Source: Rhizophlyctis rosea
Lineage: Eukaryota > Chytridiomycota > Chytridiomycetes > Rhizophlyctidales > Rhizophlyctidaceae
Length of the DNA stretch: 64,000 bases
Assembly (NCBI GenBank): GCA_027596075.1
Contig: JADGJC010000079.1
Coordinates: 56,884 to 120,883 of the forward strand
Direction of reading: 5' to 3'
The notes under the pieces are model-generated. The model made no database searches and was not told where the DNA came from. It saw nothing but the letters and a program-made list of their open reading frames with translations. Position numbers and translations under genes: made by a program. Shown piece by piece: positions 21,344-32,691 of this stretch. Numbering within the stretch: the stretch's first letter is position 1; every line of letters begins with the position of its first letter.

Positions 21344-22186
21344 AATGTCCAAGTCTTGATAGATCTAGAGCATGATCTAGATATATATGTAGCATAGTGT
21401 TTATAATTTCCGTTTCGCTTTCATTTTCGGTCGTTTGGCCGCGTATTTCAAAAAGCAAATTTTTCTTTTTCGATTTTTGTACGGTTATCGCTAGTTTAGT
21501 TTGTCCTTTTCTGATGTTTTCCTTTGTTGTAAATATAAGATTTCTCCTTGATTACCCCTATAGTTGCGGACTGGAGTGACAGGCGAAGATGCGAATTGCA
21601 GGGCGCATGTGACGTTCAAATTGAGTATTGATTGCCTTCTGATGCACACCAGAGCAGGCACAATGCATGAGTATTGCACTGGCATGTCAAAAAATTCACC
21701 GAAATGTGCCAAAATATCCCAAAAATTGGAAGTCAAATGCAGGATGTAAAATAGATAAACGCAACCAGAACAATACAAGGCGCAACAAAAAAAGCATCAG
21801 GACTATCCGCTCATGCGCCCATCGGGAATCGAACCCGAGGCTAAAGCTTGGGAAGCTTCAATGTTGCCACTACACCATAGGCGCTTGTGTTACAGAAGTG
21901 GACACCATTTTTGAATGTAGAAAAAACGTTCAGATTAAAGGATGTGCGGCATCTCACAGGATGGATTCGAAATCATGAAACGTTTCACTGCACCAATAAC
22001 ATGGTCGCTGCAACATCTCAACGAAGGATACTCTTAGAGCATTACGTAGGTACTTCAGGTATATTTAATAACGGACAAACTATAAACAAAATCAACACAT
22101 ATTACATTGTACCACCAGCTTTTTGACCCAAGATATGCTACAATCTCTCCCGTATCTATGCTGTTGCCTGCAACTAAGCATGCCTT
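21344..22186. other. Intergenic region with one tRNA gene
   Basis: 3' ends of convergent genes flanking tRNA-Gly. No other feature seen. Confidence 0.6.
21815..21884 (-). tRNA. tRNA-Gly(CCC)
   Basis: A 70-nt cloverleaf on the minus strand with no intron. Acceptor stem GCGCCTA/TGGGCGC; D stem GTGT/ACAT; anticodon stem GAAGC/GCTTT with loop TTCCCAA (anticodon CCC, reading GGG); T arm TCGGG-TTCGATT-CCCGA. The D arm GTGTAGTGGCA and the T arm serve as internal A and B boxes. Confidence 0.95.
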
Positions 22187-23374
22187 CTAATACCTTCCCC
22201 GCTCCACATCCTGAACCCGGATTCCCCTCTCCAATTCCATAGCAGGAACGAAATGAGCAGCCGTTCTGGCCGGGTACAGGATGGGACTCCGCTCGGGCCT
22301 TGGGGTAATGGGTGTAATAGGTGTAACAGGACTGGATAGCGGGGTGCGAGGCTCGTGACGAAGGTCGTAACGGTACTCCATGACATATCCAAGATCCTTG
22401 CGATCAATGAGGTCGGTAGTGGAGGGAGTACTACCCCTGAGACTGCTCTTGCGCTCGTTGTAGCCGGTGGCGGGCGGGGCGGGCGGGGTGGCAGTGGTAG
22501 GGTTTACGACGAGGGATCGCACGGTGTAGATGAAGACCATGGCGCCGGAGAAGTGGACGGGGGAAACCGAGTAACCGATGCGGAACAGGAGGGTTCTCAT
22601 TATTTGGTCATGGGCGAACATGACGTTGCCGCACACGATCAGGATCAAAGCGACCCAAGAGATGAAACAGAGGATTAACAAGGACCCAACGACCTTGTAC
22701 CAATCCGCCCTAGACGCCTGGTCCCTCCTAGGTTGAACGTTCGCGCGTGTCTTATACAATTGACGGATGAAGATGAATGAAAGGGTGTTATCGACCGCCA
22801 AGGCATAGATAGTCCAAGCGCCAAGCGCAAGGGGTTGCGACGTGGCGGAAACGCGGAGGACGACGCCAAAGAGGAAGGTAGTAAGGAACCATACAAGGAT
22901 GGTAAAGAAGACGAAGAGCCAGTCATAGAGGTCGCGGTATTTCATGAGGGTTTTGACGACACGGAAGCGAACTTGGACGAGGAGGATGTAGCAGAGGGTT
23001 GCGGCGCCGAAGAGACCGGTGTAGGCGCGGACGAGCTTGTCGAGGCGGTCGAAGAGGTAGCCATTTGCGTCTGTTCGGGGGGTGGTGCTGAGTTCGATTG
23101 TTAGAGCGGAGGTAACTGGGGTTGATGAAGCAAGTTAGGAATGTGTGTCTTGAAAGTAGTGCGACTTGGAAGTAAACAGCAGAAAACACTTACGTAGCAA
23201 AGGCACGAACGAAATTGCATACACCGTAGCCGAAGCGAGCAAAATAAGGTTGAACTTCGTCGGTCTATGAATCGCATGTCGGATACCGTAGATGATGTTG
23301 CCAATCTGGATGAACAATCCCATACAGGTGAATAGGTAGTTGAGGGTGATCGCTTGGTCGGCTTCGATTGCCAT
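22187..23374 (-). CDS. Seven-transmembrane orphan protein
   Basis: Exons 23374-23194 and 23115-22187 (intron GTAAGT..CCCCAG) encode 369 residues. Seven hydrophobic segments are visible: YLFTCMGLFIQIGNIIYG, FNLILLASATVYAISFVPL, TGLFGAATLCYILLVQV, WLFVFFTILVWFLTTFLFG, GAWTIYALAVDNTLSFIFI, SLLILCFISWVALILIVC and FSGAMVFIYTVRSLVV. They are followed by a 100-residue Pro/Thr/Ser-rich cytoplasmic-type tail. The topology is GPCR-like, but none of the class motifs (DRY, NPxxY) is present. I do not recognise the family. A TTTGACAGGT site next to TATATA lies about 140 nt upstream of the ATG. Confidence 0.75.
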
Positions 23375-24642
23375 TGTGGATAGGTTGTCAAGTGAAGTAG
23401 CGCGTGTTTGTTTACGTCAAGGAAGATTCCGAACAAATCAATGATTGAATACAAAAGCTTGAATCAAAAGGAGATTGACGTTTGGAAAAGTCTGTGGAGG
23501 GTTGCATGACTCTTTGACAGGTTATATATCCCGTCAATTTGTGAAAGGGTGTCATACAACTTGAAGGGACATCATATGCATAGAGGGCAAAACAAGGATG
23601 GCAAGGGAGGGAGAAGGTGTTATGGTCTTTGTCTCTGTGACGCGTGCCAGGGTTCTTTGTTGAACAGCCATATAAACTCCAGACGTTCAAAGACTTCGGA
23701 GCGTTTGAGACACACGATAGGAATACCGCAACCGGCGTTCCTTGTTTGCTCAGTTTTGACTTGCGCACACACTTTGTATCAAATTCTCGGTCCTCAATAG
23801 AAGACACAACGATCCTCCGAACCTGCGACTGCGCATGTAACTTACTAAGCGGCCATCTCCAGAGGTGAATTGTTGGAAGTTTGGGAGTTGGGTCCAAACT
23901 CTAACAATAGCAGGAAACAAAACCAAACAAAGAAAGTGGGAATCAACAGCTCGGGATTGAGGGATTGAAACAAAGGAACGGGTGGAACACGGGGGGTGGC
24001 TTGGGTTTCGTGGCGCTCGTCGGGCCAATGTCCGGATGAGTGGACAAGGGAACATCCCCTTCTTGCAAGTTTTACTTCTTAAAGATGCAATTGTTAGGCG
24101 TGGATCACATCGAACGTCTAAACCATTAGACGCACATAGTGATAGGATGATATGCATTGCTCTTACCTTGATACTTTGAGAACGCGCGGGGACACCCAAT
24201 GCCGCCCTACTGTAAACATCTAAGCGTGATGATCATTCAAGTGTTGCTTGGAAATCAAATCACCATAGGGCAAAACCAATGAAAAGGAAGGAATGGATCT
24301 ATTAACAACGATAGCACAAAATCATGCAAGAAAAACAAACAAACAAGAAATGGAAGACAAAAATGAATGAAAAATGGTGATACAGAAAAAATCAGACTTG
24401 ACCCAACCGAGTCAATGAGTCGAACAGAATGATGCTCATTCGGAATGGTAGGCTCCTAGTAGGAAGTACTGGATGGGTTGCCTACACGATCTCGCAACAT
24501 CCAAAGAGCGAAGACTACGAGCATGCAGGCAATATACTAGCCAAACCCATACATCCCCATAGCAGGTCCCCCAAGAACTCGAAATGGCAAAAACAAAACA
24601 ACACCAAAAGAACCCAAAACCCTCCTATCCAACCTCCCAACC
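23375..24642. other. Intergenic region
   Basis: Upstream of the 7-TM gene, then the 3' end of the VASt gene. A 149-codon minus-strand frame (23750-24199) has no protein-like features. Confidence 0.55.
23513..23522 (-). promoter_or_regulatory. ACCTGTCAAA site and TATA-like sequence upstream of the 7-TM gene
   Basis: TTTGACAGGT on the plus strand runs directly into TATATATCC, about 140 nt before the minus-strand ATG, a position typical of a core promoter. Confidence 0.45.
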
Positions 24643-27600
24643 CTACCCACCCTCAACAGCCTCCCCCAACGCCCCCCTCAAAAGCCCCGCAACCCTCTTC
24701 CCCCCAAACCTCCCCGCAAGCACTTTCCCAACCGCAACAACAACAATCCACCCAACACTCCCCACCACCGATCCAGCAACTTTACTCGCAACCCACCACG
24801 CTACCGCCGCTCGAGACATGCCGTTCCAGAACATGCCTATATCCCCGCAGGTGTCGGTGTCTCCGTTACTGTCTTGCAGACCGCCCGCCCCACCGGAGGA
24901 TGATGTGGATGAGGAGGGCGGTAGGGAGAAAAAATGGAGGAGGTTGGAGGTTGTTAGGGTGGAGAAGAAGGAGGGGGTTGAGTCGGGGGGTGGTGGGTGG
25001 GGGATTGGTGGGTGGGGGATTGGTGGTTGCGTGTCTGGTTGAGATGTCAAGGACGAAGGAAGGATGGAGGCTGTGAGATGGTAGGTTGTTGTGACAGCAG
25101 TGATGATGACGGTGATGGGGTTGATGTTCAATGTGTGGATGAGGAGAAGGAGGATGTTGAACATGAGGGAAGGAAGTTGGAAGGCTGGTGGTATATCGTC
25201 AAGAACTAGGTCGTCTTCCTCTGTAGGGGATGGGGTTGTTGAAGACGGAGTTGTGGGACTGGAAGAAGGTTCTATGGCACGATATCGACCAGGTAGGGCC
25301 CAATCATTACGCTGCAGAGCCAGATGCTGATCAAGTCGGCGTCTAGCCGCATGCCATGGTGGTAGGCGAGGAGATGTTGGAGTTGGGGTTGGAGTAGGTG
25401 AAGAAGGATCGGCAGATTTATCAGTTGAAATGCGAGTGACTGGCGCGGCGGTGCGGGTAACAACGTAGTTGCCATCAACCCATTTGGCAATTTCCCCACC
25501 ACTTCGACGGAGAACGCGGCCTTGACGAGCTATTGGTGCCGCGTTGGTGGTTGTCGTAGTGGTGGTGGAAACTGCCTTCGATGAGGAACTCGGTGCCGGA
25601 GCCCAGCCATTTTCGGTCCATATCACGGCACCGGCTGGCCGTGCCGGCGTTTGCTTAGCATAGACTAGAGTGGTAGTTACAGCCGTTACCGAACTAATAG
25701 GAATCGCTTCTCTTGGTTGCGTTGGAGGCGTGCTTCTGTCTGTCGAAGTTGTGCTCTGCGTTGCGTTGGCGCCGCTCGTTTTGGTGGATTTGGGCGGTGA
25801 GTCCTCTTTCAGTGGCGGTGCTGGCACCTTCCTCTGGACATTCAACCGAACCTCTTCCTGATCTAACTTCAAAGGTGGCGGAGATACGAAGGCTTTCGTC
25901 GGCGGTGGTACAGGCGGCGATGCGGGAGGTGAACCAGGCGGAGAAAGTGGCCTTGGTCCCAACGGTTTCTTCCGAGCAGGTCGCGGTGAAGTTGCTCGTG
26001 GGGAGGTAGGTGGAGATGCATAAGTCGCTGTCGTTGCCGGATTCTGAGGCTTCGGCATCTCAGTGGGTTTCTCAACGGGTGTGGCAGGCGCCGAAGTCTT
26101 CGGCGTCATAGTTTGTGAAGGTCCCATATGTTCATGCAAATTCCACGCCTTCTCCTCCGTCGTATGAGCAGGAATAATGTCCTCCTCCCGCTGGAACAAC
26201 TCATAACTACTCTCCCTCCTCTTCAACGCCCGACCCCTATGATGCTGCTGTCCTTTGTTGTTCATGAGGTTTTTGTTCGCGCCTGTTCGCCATACACGAG
26301 GAAGCCCACATGCGTCTGCAGCCATATCGAGCAGACGTGCGTCTAGGTCCCGTACCCAGTAATGGAGCGACTCGAGCGCAGTTTTGGTTATGGATTCTTT
26401 AGTATGATTATGAGTGAGTTCGTGATGCACTTTGTTGCGCTTCAACAAAGCAACCTGAGCTTCCCTTACCTTGCATCATAAGACGTTTAGTGTATTCAAC
26501 CCGCGCATGGATGCGCAATCTGCATCCTTTAGATCCAGCGGGCGTTATGCAATAGCGAAGTTTGGTTTTGAATGCCGTTCCGTATGGGAGGTGAGGGGTA
26601 TCAATGGTTGATTCTACTACCAATACACTATAATGAAGGATGTCAGCAAGTGGAAGGTTCAGAAACCAGTCATGAGGAAACTTACTCAGCATCTTGTTGA
26701 AGAACATGCTGCACTTCGAAGCAGGCTGTTCTCATATCACCAACTGCAGTGAAAGATTTAAGTCCAACTGATAGATGTTGGTTTAACTAGGTATGGACTT
26801 ACAGAGCGGAGCTTTGAAGCTGATGTCGTATCCAACACAACGAGACAACCACCTGCCATCATCATCAACCGTCCAACCCTCGTATGTCATTTCTAAACTT
26901 TCTGTCGTCAACAAATATTCCGAAATCAAAAACTAGACATGCACGCATCAGCACATACCAGCAATCCCAGCCTTCGTCCCAATCTCCTCCAACGTCTCCG
27001 TCCCACCCTCTCCAAAGATCGCCACAGCAACATCACCGGCCGGACACGCATACCGCTCGTCCAAGATCTTATGGCCTACATGGGTGGTGCATTGGCAGGT
27101 GATTCGAGCTGAGCCAGTACCAGTCCCAGAAGGGGGTAACGCAGGTTGAATATCATTGATCACATCATCCATAACATCGCTCACTTCTTCGAAGTACTTC
27201 TGACTGCTGTTTGCCGATACGTCCGGGTCTGGGCGTAGATCCGGTGTGGGTGGTGGTGGAGGGATTGGGTCGTTGGCTTCGACAGGGCCGTTGAAGGCCT
27301 CTTCACGTCCAATGGACAAACGGCGAGTTCCTCCATCTTCTTTTGAGCTTACGGGGGGTGGAAGAGATGCATTACGTCGATTGGGCTTGACGCTTCCGCT
27401 AACGGGAGGTTGTTTATCGGATTTGCTACTACGTTGACGGCGTGGGGGAGATTTGAGGTGTTTGTCGGATGTGAATCGGTTGTGGAAGTTGAGGTCTAAA
27501 GATGGCCGGAGGAGGCGACGGCGTTGATTGAAGGCGGATTCGGAGGTTGGTGCGATTGCATGGTTGGATGTTCCATTTTGGAGGGAGGGGAGAGGGATGA

Positions 27601-27857
27601 TATCGCGGGGGGCTTCGGGTAACTCATGCGTTTCGTCTGGATGGACTTTGTGAGGTTGCGGGTCTTTATGTTTACCTTGAGTACCATGTCATAGAAGGAC
27701 TATCAGAAAAGTGATACGTTCAGGAGCCATCATATATTTGAGTCTCACCTGTTTCGGGCTTGTCTAAGCTACTCTGGCTAGCTCGTCGTTTCTCCATATC
27801 GCGCCGCCTCGCATCCATCCGCTTCGCATTGACAGCGATACTGTCCTCCAGATGCAT
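24643..27857 (-). CDS. VASt-domain protein (Lam/GRAMD1-like sterol transfer type)
   Basis: Six exons: 27857-27749, 27675-26959, 26892-26803, 26743-26686, 26627-26470 and 26396-24643. Total 2886 nt, 961 residues. The N-terminal 250 residues are disordered and basic/Pro-rich. The VASt domain (about 235-400) is built across four introns: CTTHVGHKILDERYACP, IFGEGGT, GWTVDDDGRWLSRCVGYD, ACFEVQHVLQQDA, STIDTPHLPYGTAFKTKLRY, RIHARVEYTKRL. A long Pro/Ser/Thr-rich segment follows, then hydrophobic stretches near the end (LPSLMFNILLLLIHTL; SVGWIVVVAVGKVL). In Lam/GRAMD1 proteins this domain carries sterol between membranes at ER contact sites. No GRAM domain is seen, unlike those proteins. Sterol binding is inferred from the family. 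Confidence 0.82.
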
Positions 27858-29193
27858 AGAGTAACTTCCCCCCGTCGAAAACTACAGTTTACAGAAGTTG
27901 ACAGGTGGGGAAGTGGTTTGAACTTGTGAGGAAAAGAACTCTCTGCCAATCGGGGTATATGTGATTATCCAGCAACCAGCAAGGTTTTTCGCCTGCTAGG
28001 TGGAAACGATAGTGGTGTATGCAGACTGCTTGGCAGCCCCGAAGAGCAAGGTTCGACAGAACCTTCGCTCATCACTCACGCGAGATGGATATATACGTTG
28101 GAGGTTTAACAGTATATGCAGGCATCGGTGGGAGAAAAGCTAAGCCGCATGGATGCTGTTTCCCACACCTTCGGATTTTGGTTATTGTGGTGTTGAACCA
28201 ACAGTCACCTACTTGCAATATACTTTTACCTGTGGCCTGCTGCTGGTGCTCCCAAAAGTATAATTCGGCCATGAGCTGCATGACACCACCAATATGAACA
28301 ACCACTTTTTGGCTTTGCACAATAGTCACAATGGCAGGGGTGTGGCAATCCGCTGCAGTGACAGCATTGCCACACTCCCACATTAGGATCCGGTATTGTG
28401 GGTGCATTATACCAATACATGTGGGTATGAGATAGTACCTACCCGAGAGAACCAGGGGGGTTGCAGCATGCATAGCACTTGGAGCTCTTCGATGTCAGGA
28501 GGTGTGCAGGAAATTAATTTCGGCAACGGTCCTCATCTGCACTCGCCAAGCAGCTTATGAGGGATGCGGCGTCAAGTCGTTTGGGACGCGTTTTTGGAAT
28601 GAGTCTGCTCCATTCGGACACTTTACTTTCCCATCAATCTGAGAATGCTACTAGAGGGATGCCTGTGTGAGGTCTTACTGGTCTTACTGGTCTTCGGCAT
28701 GCTGGATACTCCTCTAAAAGAAAAAAGTACTATTCTATCGATAAGTCAACTAGTCGCAATGAAATAGTAGGCATCCTCATAATACGATGACGATTCTGTT
28801 ACACTCAAGACTGAGCAACCAGTGGGCCCTTCAGTCATAATGCAGGAAACATTTCGCGCGAATTTGATCTTTAGAGACTTGCCACATTTAGGCCTACCTA
28901 GTAATTATCTCATAAGAATCGCTATTGTTGCGGTTCCTATTCGAGACATTGCACCCGCGGGTCCTCCACCAAAATTGAGGAGGATCCAAAGGTGCACGAC
29001 CGGTATCCGGCGCGCTCATTTGGTGATCACTGTGTAACATTGCCGAATGCGGAAATGGGGCCTACGGGAATGCTTTGCTCCCCATCCCGTCAATCCCTGT
29101 TTGCCCCTTTCTCTTCACGACGAGATCAGCGATTTTGAGATCACAAAGTTTCTCAACCGGAACCATTCTGATTTCCCACAGCAAAAGTCTCCC
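27858..29193. other. Intergenic region between divergent VASt and RRM genes
   Basis: Contains a 9-mer TTGACAGGT (27898-27906) 41 nt before the VASt ATG and a 9-nt tandem repeat (GGTCTTACT x2.7, 28671-28695). Frames at 28072-28473 include a Cys/His-rich reading but show no conserved domain. Confidence 0.5.
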
Positions 29194-30411
29194 ATGATGA
29201 CTTCCTACGGAGACGACCCACGCCGGCCATCTCCTCTTCCACCAGCAGGGGGCGGCGGCTACCCTCCCCGCCCCTCATCTAGATCCCCCCCACCAGCTCG
29301 CCGCAGATCTCTTTCCCCAGCGGGTGGTCGCCGCCGTTCCGCATCTCCCGGAAGACGCGGCAGTGCATACGGTGCTCCCCCGGCCTCGGGTGGTGGCTAT
29401 GGAGGCGGTTACGACCGCCCCTATGACGATTATGACCGTGGGGCGCCTTATGAGGGTGGACGTAGTGGCGGTTATGGCGGTGGCAGGGGATATGACCGGC
29501 CGCCTTATGGGTACGATGGTCCGCGAGGTGGCGGGGGTGGATATGATGCGCCGTATAGCCGAGGAGGTTATGATAGGGGGTACGGAGGTGGAGGGTATGG
29601 CGGTTACAGAGGTGGCGGTGGATATGGCCGCAGGTCTTCGCCCCCTAGAAGGCGCTACGAGGTTGTGAAGTAAGTTTTGTTGCATACTGAACGGTAGTGT
29701 GTACTTTTTGCTTGATTTTTTAACGATCCATAAAGGGGCACAGAAGAGGAACGTAATCGAAGTACTTGTTTATATGTGGGGAACCTTCCGTACACCTTTC
29801 GAGACGATGATGGTTGGTCCCACCGATCTGCCTTATAAATTCGTCTCAAGCTTCCTTGACTGCTAACATATTCCTCAGTTAAGGATCTCTTTGATCGTTG
29901 TGGCCGCCTCGCCAACGTCAAAGTCCCCTTCGACCGCTACACCGGCAGAAATAAGGGTTTCGCCTTTGTCACATATGAAGAAAGGCGCGACGCAGAGGAC
30001 GCAAAAGTGAAGTAAGTATCTTCCGGCAACAAAATTTCCCACGCATAAAACCCATCCAATCTGTAATCTATCCACTAATTATCCACTCAGGTATGACGGT
30101 TTCACAATCGAAGGTCGCCGGTTGAAACTTGATTGGGATGTTGGACAAGAGAAAAAGGATGAGATCAAAGGCATCGACCGCCGTCCCAGAGATGGTGGTG
30201 ACGTTCCCCCTCCACCACCTCCTGGTGATTTGAGCAGGGAACGTGGCCGCAGTCCGGTTGCTGGTGCTGGTGGTGGTGAGTTGTGTCTTCTCAATGCTTT
30301 CTGCAGAAATTTTTAGCTTATATCATAATGGAATTTTTAGGAGCCCGCCGTTCTCCCCAGTACTCTCCGTACCGTCGCACATCACCCGGACCGTATGCTC
30401 CCCGTCGCTAA
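29194..30411 (+). CDS. RRM RNA-binding protein with SR and RGG/Tyr-rich region
   Basis: Five exons: 29194-29669, 29736-29812, 29879-30011, 30091-30275 and 30341-30411, 313 residues. The first 155 residues are low complexity: SR-type repeats (SRSPPPARRRSLSP), then a Gly/Tyr/Arg-rich segment (GGGYGGGYDRPYDDYDRG..). A single RRM follows (about 170-245), with RNP2 as LYVGNL and RNP1 as NKGFAFVTY, closing with GRRLKLDWD. A short Pro/Arg/Ser tail follows. This layout fits splicing-associated SR-like or hnRNP-like nuclear proteins. Three introns split the RRM region. An upstream in-frame ATG (29047) would need a longer, unlike leader and is not used. Confidence 0.88.
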
Positions 30412-30796
30412 AACCACCAGAGTAATAGCCAGCAAGACCATTTGTGGTCACGAATTTGTGTAATTTGAAATAATGATTTATACTACTGATATTGTGTGAT
30501 GGATCAAGGTTGTCAAACGTGAAAAATGTACACTCATCTTTCAATATCGAAAAATGTCTTATGGGGCCAGACCCTCAACTTATTACTAAATAGATATATA
30601 CATATATATATATATGAACGCAATGGTCCAATCTACGCATATTTCCTTCCACATAATCACATTCCACCTGCAGGAAGAAACCCCCCTTTCAAGACACGTA
30701 GTCTCACACGCTCCTCACAAAACCCCTGAACCCGGACGGAACCAACCAGCACAATCTCCCCACCAAACACACCGCCAACATCGTAAGCCCAATAAA
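30412..30796. other. Intergenic region with short (TA)n microsatellite
   Basis: Between the convergent RRM and MFSD1-like genes. A (TA)n tract lies at about 30593-30615. No gene seen. Confidence 0.6.
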
Positions 30797-32691
30797 CTAC
30801 CACCGCACACCCTCCACCCCACCCAAATCATTCTGCACTCCAACCACCGCAAATGGACAGACCGCACTCGAAAGATTAACCGACATTAGGAGCGCGCCGT
30901 ATGCCATACCAAGAAGTTTCCGATCGACGACGATGGGGATCAGTGCCCATATTGCGTTGACACCGAGGACGTAGCGGAGGCCTAGGAGGAGGGCGCCGAT
31001 GAAGGGTGAGAGGTTTGTGAAGTAGAGAAGGAGGTGGGCGAGGAGTTGGATGAGGAGGGAGAGGATGTAGAGGGTGAGGTGGCCGTGGTGGGTGTCGAGA
31101 AGGAGGCCGCAGGGTGGTGAGAGGAGGAGGGGTGCGAATTGAGTTATTGACATGACTGGTGTGTGTGAGAGGGGGTGGACATTATTCTTGTTAGAGGGGA
31201 AATGGTTTATGAAGGGTTGTTGACCAGCACATATATAATTTCCAAGTGCTGCGGTTTCGGGGTGGCCTGGGAACATTTTTGTTCAAAGACTATTGAAAGG
31301 AAGAGGGAAAGAAACGCCAATAGGGTGTTATCAGCATGTCTGTTTATCAGACGAAACCGCATTGCCCCGCACCAATATGGCAACCCCCCGAAACAAGAAC
31401 AAAACAGAAGCAGACTGGTCAGTTGTGGAAGAACTTACAGTCCGTGCAGATGTTTAGGAATGGGCCATATGCGCCTGGTGGCAGTTTCGTGAATAATTGA
31501 GCCATTAGACGCAAAAAAAGGAGCCGAGATCAGAAATTCAACTCCCCACGGATCATCACCACCTACAAACTCATCACAGGCAATGAAGTTGATTGTCCAC
31601 ATCCACCAAAAGACTGAGGGGAGCTCCACGAGGGGCCGGAGAATCGGGCCCAGGAGACGGGACTGGAGAAGAATGGTGACGACCCTTGAGGGGTTTACAG
31701 GTGCCGATGGTAGAGAAGACGGCGGGTATCGAGGGTTGCGCGGATGTGCAATGCAATATGATTGTGTTCTCTGATGGCGTATCAAGGATTTCGGTGCACA
31801 ACGTCGCGCTAGATGATGACGATTTCAGGCAAACTTCATCCTTTTCCTCCTTTGCTTCATCTCCTTTGTCCTGTTTCCACCCCTCCTCCTCCTCCTCCGA
31901 CTCGTTCTCTACGTTCGTTTCATCACCACTGATCCCGCACCGGACCCTCATCTGTTCCCGATCCACCACAACCAAACAGACAGCAGCCACCAAACTCATC
32001 GCACAAACCCCAACAGCAACCCACGCGGCCGCCACGACGCTGCGCCGTACAGCAATCTGGGCCGACACCACATCCCCAGCTCCACCCGCCAACGCAGATA
32101 TAGAACTTTGAATCGCCAGCACCAACGCGACTCTCTTCTGGCCCACGAACCAGTCCGTCGCGACGAGATACAGCCCTACGCCCAGTGCATTTGCCCCAAT
32201 GCTGTAGATGATCCGGCCGGTGAGTATCAGGGGGTAAAGTTTTGCTGCGATGGCGGAGGTGAGGATAGCTTGGCCTATGCATACTGACATTGCGGAGATG
32301 AGGATCACGGGTCGGTGGCCTACTGCGTCGATTAGTGCGCCGCCTACGAGGGGTAGGATGATGTTGGGAGCTGCGTCGGCGGTGTAGAGCATGTTGAGTT
32401 GCCATTGGTATTTATTGTAGTCGGATTCAAGTTGGATTCGGAGAGGGATGTTGGTGGCGGCGGGGAGATTGTAACGTAGTCGAAGCCAATGAGTCCGAGA
32501 CAGGTGAGGAGGAGGACGGTCCATCGGATGAAGGTAGCTGTGCGCGCGGTGTATGGTTGGTGGTCGAGTATGGATGCAGTGCGGATCTGTTCCAGGGCAA
32601 GGATTGAAAATGAAGATTGAGATGGATTGCCGAGTCTTGTGCATGGATCGCTTTCGGTAGGAATTGAAATATGGGCGGCGGCGGTAGGCAT
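30797..32691 (-). CDS. MFSD1-like major facilitator transporter, one frame break
   Basis: The minus-strand gene starts at ATG 32691. TM1 (RWTVLLLTCLGLIGFDYV) is in one frame; the next conserved stretch (YNLPAATNIPLRI.., QLNMLYTADAAPNIILPLVGG) is in another. One base missing near 32475 would join them (..DYV-YNLPAA). Further on are DAVGHRPVIL, LTGRIIYSIGANALGVGLYL and an acidic loop. A 64-nt intron (31834-31771) then restores the frame into TM7 (VFWWMWTINFIACDEF). The last exon (31155-30797) has the second-half motifs SPPCGLLLDTHHGH, ALLLGLRYVLGVNAIWALIP and LGMAYGALLMSVNLSSA. The exon structure between 31439 and 31155 is unresolved. MFSD1 is a lysosomal (vacuolar) peptide transporter. The break may be a sequencing error or a recent mutation. 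Confidence 0.75.

Noticed and set aside
26397..26470. Apparent frameshift in the VASt gene
   Set aside because: A 73-nt GT-AG intron restores the frame exactly and joins two conserved VASt segments.
1946..27857. A sterol gene cluster (lipid droplet, INSIG, TPA1, VASt)
   Set aside because: The genes are spread over 26 kb among unrelated genes; only a shared motif, not physical clustering, is supported.
28072..28473. Cys/His-rich minus-strand frames
   Set aside because: Two overlapping frames compete and neither shows a zinc-binding pattern with family-like spacing.
31771..31834. Second apparent frameshift in the MFSD1-like gene
   Set aside because: A 64-nt phase-0 intron (GTTTGC..CATCAG) explains the frame change.
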